A DNA stretch of 64,000 nucleotides from Dryas octopetala (taxonomy: Eukaryota; Streptophyta; Magnoliopsida; Rosales; Rosaceae), in the NCBI GenBank assembly GCA_963921425.1, contig OY992833.1:19323738-19387737 (forward strand), in the 5' to 3' direction. The first letter of the stretch is position 1. Each line of letters starts with the position of its first letter. The position numbers were made by a program, and so were the translations under genes. Positions 58,028 through 64,000 of this stretch are shown here, piece by piece. The notes under the pieces were generated by a model. It made no database searches and had not been told where the DNA came from. It saw only the letters and a list, made by a program, of their open reading frames with translations.

Positions 58028-59069
58028 AACCAATGGAAGGCTAGCTATGTAAATATCTATTGCGAAAAAGGGTGTTAGCTTGCTGGAGCTTGTGGAGATT
58101 GGATCAGATGCCCATCTGGGTCATGATTGTGTCAAAGTATGCTTGGTAGTTGAACTTGTAAGCTGCAACTACAGAATTTGGTGTTCATTGTCTCTGCTGT
58201 TCTTGAACGCTTTGTGTGTAATGAACCTTCAAGGCTAGAAGCAATTCCGAAACTGTGCAATTTAGTTGTTTTCCGCAATATGAGACTATTTTTTTATTGC
58301 TGTAGAGACACGCCAACCTTTTGATCCATATAAATGATTATTATCATTATGTGCCTATGTCAAGTTGTCAACTTGTGTGTTTTCAGCTACCTTATTCTTT
58401 TTATTTTATTTCTTGAAAACCGATCAAAGAAAAATATTTTCGTAATTCTTCGTAATCTTGATAAGCAATGTTTCCCATCATCGATTTAGTTTTTGTGAAA
58501 AGCGTTTGCAGGGGAATGAATTATAAATTATAAATTTGGGATAGGATTATGAGACATGCGTTTAGACGAATACTTTAACAAATATTTTTTTTGGTTACAA
58601 AGGGAGGCAGGAAAGAGGCCTAGAGGGGGGAGGGGGGCAGCACAACTGCTTGGCCAACTGGCCTACCCCAAGTCCTCAACAAATATTTTGATCCTTTAGA
58701 TCTTAGAAGATGCAAGAGTCAAAAATAAGAGTAATGTATAAGATATTTGACATTCTAAAAGTTTATTAAATGATGTGTAGGTAAAGCCTTGAAGGAATAT
58801 CAAGCTAGACATTCAATAAAAGAATTCATTCCAAGAGGCCAATAAGGTTATGTCAAGGTCAAAAGGCCCCCCCAAAGTTGCTTTAGGAAGTGATGCTTAA
58901 CTCTCCCAAGAATGTTGCTTTAGGGTGTTTTAAGGGCATTTCAAAAACATGGTAATATGAACGTATCCGTTATGAGTAAACTTTTATTTAACGGGTATAT
59001 ATTTTTATTGTGTCTACTTCTCTCATTACATATTATGTCACGTAATAAAATATATAATAGAGTATATAC
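58028..59069. other. MORF2 3' flank and intergenic stretch
   Basis: The first 250 bases are the presumed MORF2 3' UTR. No further gene is visible. A GC-rich patch near 58605-58670 (AGGCCTAGAGGGGGGAGG) breaks the AT-rich sequence and has no clear identity. Confidence 0.45.
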
Positions 59070-59358
59070 TGATAGCAAAGCTTGTACTGTTAAAGATGAT
59101 GAAGAAAGCGAACAGAGAAAGCAGAGAATTTGAGAGAGAAAGTAAAGAAGAAAGAGGAAAGTGTTTTATGTATTTCAGTATATGTTCGTACAATGACTAG
59201 TGCAGGACTTATATGCACTACACAATGAAAAGCATAACTGTTACTGTTATAACAAAGCTAACAGCTAAACTAATCAACTTGACAGCTCAGCAAACTAACT
59301 AACTGAACTAATTACAATTAATGCTAATTAATAACCACTTGTAATATAACCTCTATCA
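59070..59358 (-). repeat. 3' LTR of the minus-strand copia
   Basis: 289 bp with inverted hexamer ends TGATAG and CTATCA. On the minus strand CATATAAGTCC (near 59205-59215) is the TATA-like motif. The RNase H frame ends at the TGA formed by the first LTR bases. Confidence 0.8.
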
Positions 59359-59888
59359 CCCTCCCTCAAGCTCATGCTGGGATGGCCCAAGCATGAGATT
59401 GTTGCGAAGAAAACGAAGATGAGGTGAAGATAGCCCTTTGGTGAGGGCATCAGCTAACTGTTCAGTGGTAGGTAAATATTCAAGAATGATATCTCCCCGA
59501 GTAACCCTTTCACGCACAAAGTGACAATCGATCTCTATGTGTTTTGCTTTAGAATGACAGACGGGATTGGAGGAGAGAGCCATTGCGGAGACATTATCAC
59601 AATACATGACTGGAGGAGAAGGCAGAAAAACCCGAAGATCACAGAGAAGCTGACGCAGGCAAGCAACCTCTGCAGCTGTGATAGCCATAGCACGATACTC
59701 AGCTTCAGTCGAAGAACGAGACACTGTATGCTGACGTTTAGAAGACCATGAGATGGGGTTTGAGCCAAGGAAAATAACAAATCCAGTAGTAGACCTACGT
59801 TCATCAGGTTCTCCACCTCAGTCAGCATCACTATAAGCAGATAGAGACAAAGAACTAGGCTTAAAATGAATCCCAAAATCAATGGTAC
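59356..59888 (-). pseudogene. Copia RNase H segment, broken
   Basis: The minus-strand frame reads [40 protein letters not shown] and [16 protein letters not shown], ending GG before the stop. It is the RNase H and tail of the same element as the reverse transcriptase segment at 60373, from which it is separated by the MITE at 59889-60372. An in-frame TGA at 59818-59820 replaces a residue normally Trp in the DADWAG-type motif. Confidence 0.88.
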
Positions 59889-60372
59889 TAGAGGTGTCAA
59901 ACGGGCCGGCCCGACCCGTTTAAGTTGAGTCCATCGTGCTTTCGTGCCGTGCTCGGGCCGGCCCATATAGTTAAGATCTAAGCCCAGCACGGCCATGGCC
60001 CGCGGGCCATTCGTGCTCGTGCCGTGCCTTAAACGGGCCGGCCCACGGACCTATTTTTATTTTTATTTTTTATGGTGATAAAACTAATCTTATGATATTT
60101 TTTCTTATTTATAATTAAATATTAACATTATTTTTCATGAAAATTGAATATTTTTGTTGAAAAGTTCTTTAAAAATAGAAAAAACAATGTTAAAATAGTC
60201 GTGCCTAATTCGGGCCCATTTCGTGCCCGTGCTCGTGCCGTGCTTGGCCCGTGTCGTGCTCGTGCCGTGCCGTGCCCGATGGGCTAAAAACTTCGGCCCA
60301 GCCCGGCCCATTTAATCGTGCCGTGCTGTGCCGTGTCGTGCTCGGGCCGGCCCGACCCGTTTGACACCTCTA
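59889..60372. mobile_element. hAT-type MITE, 484 bp, inside the copia
   Basis: Ends are TAGAGGTGTCAAACGGGCCG and its inverted counterpart, forming a long inverted repeat of 30 bp or more with GGCCGGCCCGACCCG. A perfect 8-bp target duplication AATGGTAC flanks it (59881-59888 and 60373-60380), the hAT signature. The interior is GC-rich near both ends (many CGTGCTCGTGCC and GGGCCGGCCC units) with an AT-rich middle. It has no coding capacity. It splits the copia pol gene just upstream of RNase H. Confidence 0.93.
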
Positions 60373-61716
60373 AATGGTACCTTGCAGATAACGCAAGATA
60401 CGATGAACAAATTTAAGATGTAAGTCAGTTGGAGATTGCATGAACTGACAAGCTGTGTTGACAGCAAAAGCAATGTCTGGCCTGGTAAAAGTCAAGTACT
60501 GAAGTCCTCCAACAATGCTTCTATAATGACTAGGATCAGAGAGAAGTGCACCATCAGTTTTAAGCAATTTGAGATGAGGAAGACAGGGAGAAGAACAAGG
60601 TTTGCATGCAGACATACCAGCTTTGTGTAACAAATCCTTAGCATATTTATGTTGATTGACAAACAAACCTTGAGTTGTAGAGTGAATATGCAATCCAAGA
60701 AAGTAACTCAAATCACCAAGGTCTTTCATATCAAATTCAGCAGACAACTGATCAGTGATATCTTGGATGGCAGTAGCATCATTGCCAGTAAGGATGATAT
60801 CATCCACATACAGTAAGAGGATGACTATTGTGTTCCCTTTACATCGAACAAACAGGGACGAATCAACATAAGAAGTATGAAATCCCAAACCTGGAAGATG
60901 ACTAGTGAATCGTTCATGCCATGCCCGGGGAGCTTGCTTTAACCCATACAAAGACTTTTGTAACTTGCAGACATAAGAGGGATGCTGAGAATTGACAAAG
61001 CCTTGAGGTTGAGACATATAAACCTCCTCATGAAGAAGACCATGCAGGAAAGCATTTTTCACATCTAATTGCTTCAATTTCCACTTACATTGAGCAGCCA
61101 AGGCCAAGATCAAGCGAACAGTGGCATGTTTCACTACTGGACTAAAGGTTTCGTCAAAGTCAAGACCAGGTTCTTGACTATAACCTTTAGCAACCAACCG
61201 AGCCTTGTGTCGAGCAATAGAACCATCTGGGTTTCTCTTCACTCTATAAACCCATTTACAACCAACAATATTTCGATGAGGAGGAGGAGGAACCAAGCTC
61301 CAAGTACCCTGAGTTTGTAAGGCATCGTATTCCTCCTGCATAGCCTGCTGCCAAACAGAAATTCGAGAGGCTGAAGCATAGGTGGTAGGTTCAACCTGTG
61401 TAAGATCAACCTGAGGCTTAGCTGAGAAGGCCTTAGGCTTAATTATACCAGACTTACTCCTTGTTTGCATAGAATGTGTATTGCCAAAAGGTAGTGGTAG
61501 AATAGAACCACAAGAAACTGTAGAAGAAGTAGGAGCAGTGAAATCAGCCAGGGAAGAACCAGATAAGGCTGGTGAATACTGAACTAAAGGAGATAATAGC
61601 TGGAGAAGAAGGAGATGATAGCTCGGCTGCAGGAACAAGCACAGGAGATGAAGGGATTGTAGCATGAGTAGCCTCAGCATTATCCATGGCAAGAGAAGAC
61701 TGAGAAGGAGATACAC
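60373..61716 (-). pseudogene. Copia reverse transcriptase segment
   Basis: The minus-strand frame reads [60 protein letters not shown] with the catalytic YVDD, and YRSIVGGLQYLTFTRPDIAF. It ends at the MITE insertion. The upstream end of this frame overlaps the integrase frame (to 61544) but is shifted relative to it, so a frameshift lies near 61600. Confidence 0.9.
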
Positions 61717-64000
61717 TCAAAGTAGGAGAAGGAGTGTGTAATACTGGTGGAGAAATAAAAACAATAATAGGAGAAGACAGTGACTGAGAATGTGACAGTG
61801 AAGATAAGGGAGAAGAAATGGACTGAGTAACATAAGGAAAGACACCCTCATCAAAAAGAACATGTCGTGAGATATATAACCTTTTAGACTTGAGATCATA
61901 ACACAAGTAGCCTTTGTAACCAGCAGCATACCCAAGAAAAACACAAATTTGAGATTTTGGTTGCAGTTTATTAATATTGTAAGGTTTTAGTAAAGGGAAG
62001 CAAGCACAGCCAAATGTGCGAAGATGAGAAATAGAAGGCATTTGGCCAAGAAGAACCTCATAAGGAGATTTAAATCCGAGATCTTTACAAGGCATACGAT
62101 TAATAAGGTAAATGGAAGTTGAGCAGGCATAAAACCAGAATGAAGATGGCAAAGAAGCTGTGGATAATAAGGTAATGGCAGTTTCAACAATATGCCTATG
62201 TTTCCTTTCGGCTAGGCCATTTTGTTCAGGTGTGTGTGGACAAGATAAGTGATGCATTATGCCATGTTGAGCCAAAAATTGTTGAAACAATTTGGAAGTA
62301 TACTCACCACCACCATCAGATTGAAAGGTTTTAATAGAAGCTGAAAATTGAGTAGAAACAAAGGCATGAAAGCGAACAAAAATAGAGTAAACTTCTGATT
62401 TATTTATCATTGGAAAAATCCAAGTAAACCTTGTACATTCATCAACAAAAGAGACATAATATATATATCCCTCGATGGAAATACAAGGAGCTGGACCCCA
62501 AACATCAGAATGTACAACACTAAAGGGAATGACAGATTGTGTGGATGACAAAGAAAAAGGCAACTTGGACATTTTTCCAGAAATACAGGAATGACACAAT
62601 GGTACAGAATTAGAAGATGAAAAAGAGATTTGATGTGTTGACAAGACTTTGGCAACAATATCAGCTGCAGGGTGACCTAATCTGTTGTGCCAAAGAGAAG
62701 ATTGTACTTGTTTGCCAAGAAATGCTGTAGGTGGAGTGTTGGATGGATAAGAGGAAAGGGAACATGGCAGTGGATATAAGCCGTTGCTACTTAAGCCTTG
62801 GTAGAGGAGCCTCCCTGTGTGCTTGTCCTGTATAACAAAAGAGTGATCATCAAAAGTAATTCTACATTGATTATCTCGACATAGTTGATTGACTGAAAGT
62901 AGATTAGCAGCAAGCTTAGGAACATGAAAAACATTAGAGAGATGCAAAGGATGAGTAGTATGAGAACAAAGGGAAGTGTATCCAATATTCTTGATATCTA
63001 ACCCTTCGCCACTGCCCACAGTAACTGACGCATTGCTTGTAAATGGAGTGACTAAAGACAATTTGGAGAGATCAGCAGTCATGTGATTAGAAGCACCAGA
63101 ATCAGCGATCCAAAACTCAGGCTCATGTGATGGAGGATCATAAGTGGCAGTCATGGCTTGAAGTGTTGTTGATGGACCTTGGCCTTGAAAAGAGAAGTTA
63201 GCTCGATGATAACAGTCTAAGGCTGTATGGCCCTTCTTAGAACAAATTTGACATTGCGAAATGACATCAGATGAAGGAGAATCTTGTGGAGGAACCCTAT
63301 GATAGCAGTATTCAGCAGTATGACCTCTTTTGCCACAAATGTGACATTCCTGTGGAGGAACCCTCTGATAGCAGTACTCAGCAGTATGGCCTCTTTTGCC
63401 ACAAATGTGACATTCCCGGACTTGAAAAGAAGAAGATGCATGATGTGTAGAAGAAGCACCACTTCCAGAAGCGTCATGACCACCATGAAACCCTTGTGTG
63501 ACAGACCCAGGCTGACTAAGAATTCCAGGACCATAATGATTACAACTGGTATAAGAGTGATTATAGGATTGATTCCTTCCATAGTTCCTCCCATTACCAT
63601 GATTATAAGACCTGAAGTTAGTAGAGTGTCTACCTCGACCTCGACCTCGATAAGATTGAGAGCCATTATGATGAACAGAATACCCATATGAAGCATAAGA
63701 TGGTGGAGATCCATGATAACCTGTCATGAAAGAACCGTGTCCAGCCTGAGCAATCATAGCTGGAAGGGGCTGAACAGGTAAGAATCGAGCAGCAAAATTA
63801 ATATCTTCTTCAGCTGCAAGAAGCTGAGCTCGAAATTCTTGCATAGTAATTGGAGTTTCACGAGCTTTAACCACAGTTTTAATGGTATGAAACTCTGGAG
63901 GTAGACCATTCAATGTGATAATCACAATATCCTCATCAGCCATAGTAACACCAAAAGCAGACAATTGGTCTCTAGCTGTCTTGACACGCTTGAGGTACTG
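61544..64000 (-). pseudogene. Copia Gag, protease and integrase segment (partial)
   Basis: The frame continues past the window edge. In order on the minus strand: end of Gag (DEDIVIITLNGLPPEFHTIK), a Gly/Tyr/His-rich linker, three CCHC zinc knuckles (CHICGKRGHTAEYC twice, then CQICSKKGHTALDC), protease (WIADSGASNHMTADLSKLSL), GAG-pre-integrase (LWHNRLGHPAADIV), the zinc-binding pair CHSCISGK, integrase (HSDVWGPAPCISI, FQSDGGGEY, TPEQNGLAERKHRH). The first two knuckles are a recent tandem duplication (about 63290-63420). The frame ends at 61544, out of phase with the reverse transcriptase segment. Confidence 0.9.

Larger units (their letters stand above)
59070..64000 (-). mobile_element. Decayed Ty1/copia retrotransposon, minus strand, cut at the window edge
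   Basis: From right to left on the minus strand: gag and zinc knuckles (right edge), protease, integrase, reverse transcriptase, RNase H, polypurine tract (GAGCTTGAGGGAGGG, minus, 59359-59373) and the 3' LTR (59070-59358). The LTR has the ends TGATAG...CTATCA. The 5' LTR and primer site lie beyond 64000. The element is interrupted by an hAT-type MITE (59889-60372) and has at least one frameshift and one in-frame stop, so it is inactive. It is older than the copia at 28078. Confidence 0.92.

Overview
This is a window of nuclear DNA from a flowering plant. The genes have GT-AG introns and plant-specific families dominate: cyanase, a thaumatin-like protein, a group C Raf-like kinase, ankyrin-PGG membrane proteins and the organellar RNA-editing factor MORF2. 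Ty1/copia, CACTA, hAT and MULE-type elements fill much of the space between them. The style fits a repeat-rich eudicot, perhaps a woody rosid, but the species cannot be fixed from the sequence alone.

Layout. 1-4240: a four-exon cyanase gene (CYN) whose last exon and 3' UTR are triplicated in tandem. 4981-5987: a Tourist-like MITE and a non-autonomous hAT element with a perfect 8-bp target duplication. 6354-7533: an intact thaumatin-like protein with a GC-AG intron. 8527-9213: a broken gene remnant. 10532-12226 (minus): a six-exon MRK1/STY-like Raf kinase. 14286-17228: a solo-LTR-like element carrying a hairpin-bearing 48-bp minisatellite. 18917-20920: an inverted, gutted copy of the same kinase, interrupted by a transposon. 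21-27 kb: transposon debris (hAT transposase tail, a TIR element, a copia remnant). 27902-34468: a small CACTA MITE split by a very young 6.4-kb copia element. 35003-40521: a 5.5-kb CACTA element that seems to carry pieces of host genes. 42-52.7 kb: a segmental duplication giving two near-identical ankyrin-PGG genes, separated by a wreckage of CACTA and other elements, with a triplicated promoter block on the first and a TRIM inside intron 1 of the second. 53807-54169: an unidentified small membrane-protein ORF. 55286-58027: MORF2. 59070-64000: a decayed copia element on the minus strand, interrupted by an hAT-type MITE and running off the right edge.

How the genes work. They are unrelated single-copy or tandem plant genes, not a pathway: cyanate detoxification (CYN), secreted defence (thaumatin-like), cytosolic signalling (Raf-like kinase), membrane-linked immunity or stress signalling (ankyrin-PGG pair) and plastid RNA editing (MORF2). 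What is unusual is how often genes here have been locally copied: a terminal exon, an inverted kinase copy, an ankyrin gene with its promoter, and short gene fragments spread to two places. All exon boundaries were placed by eye from reading frame, splice dinucleotides and family knowledge; no alignment was run.
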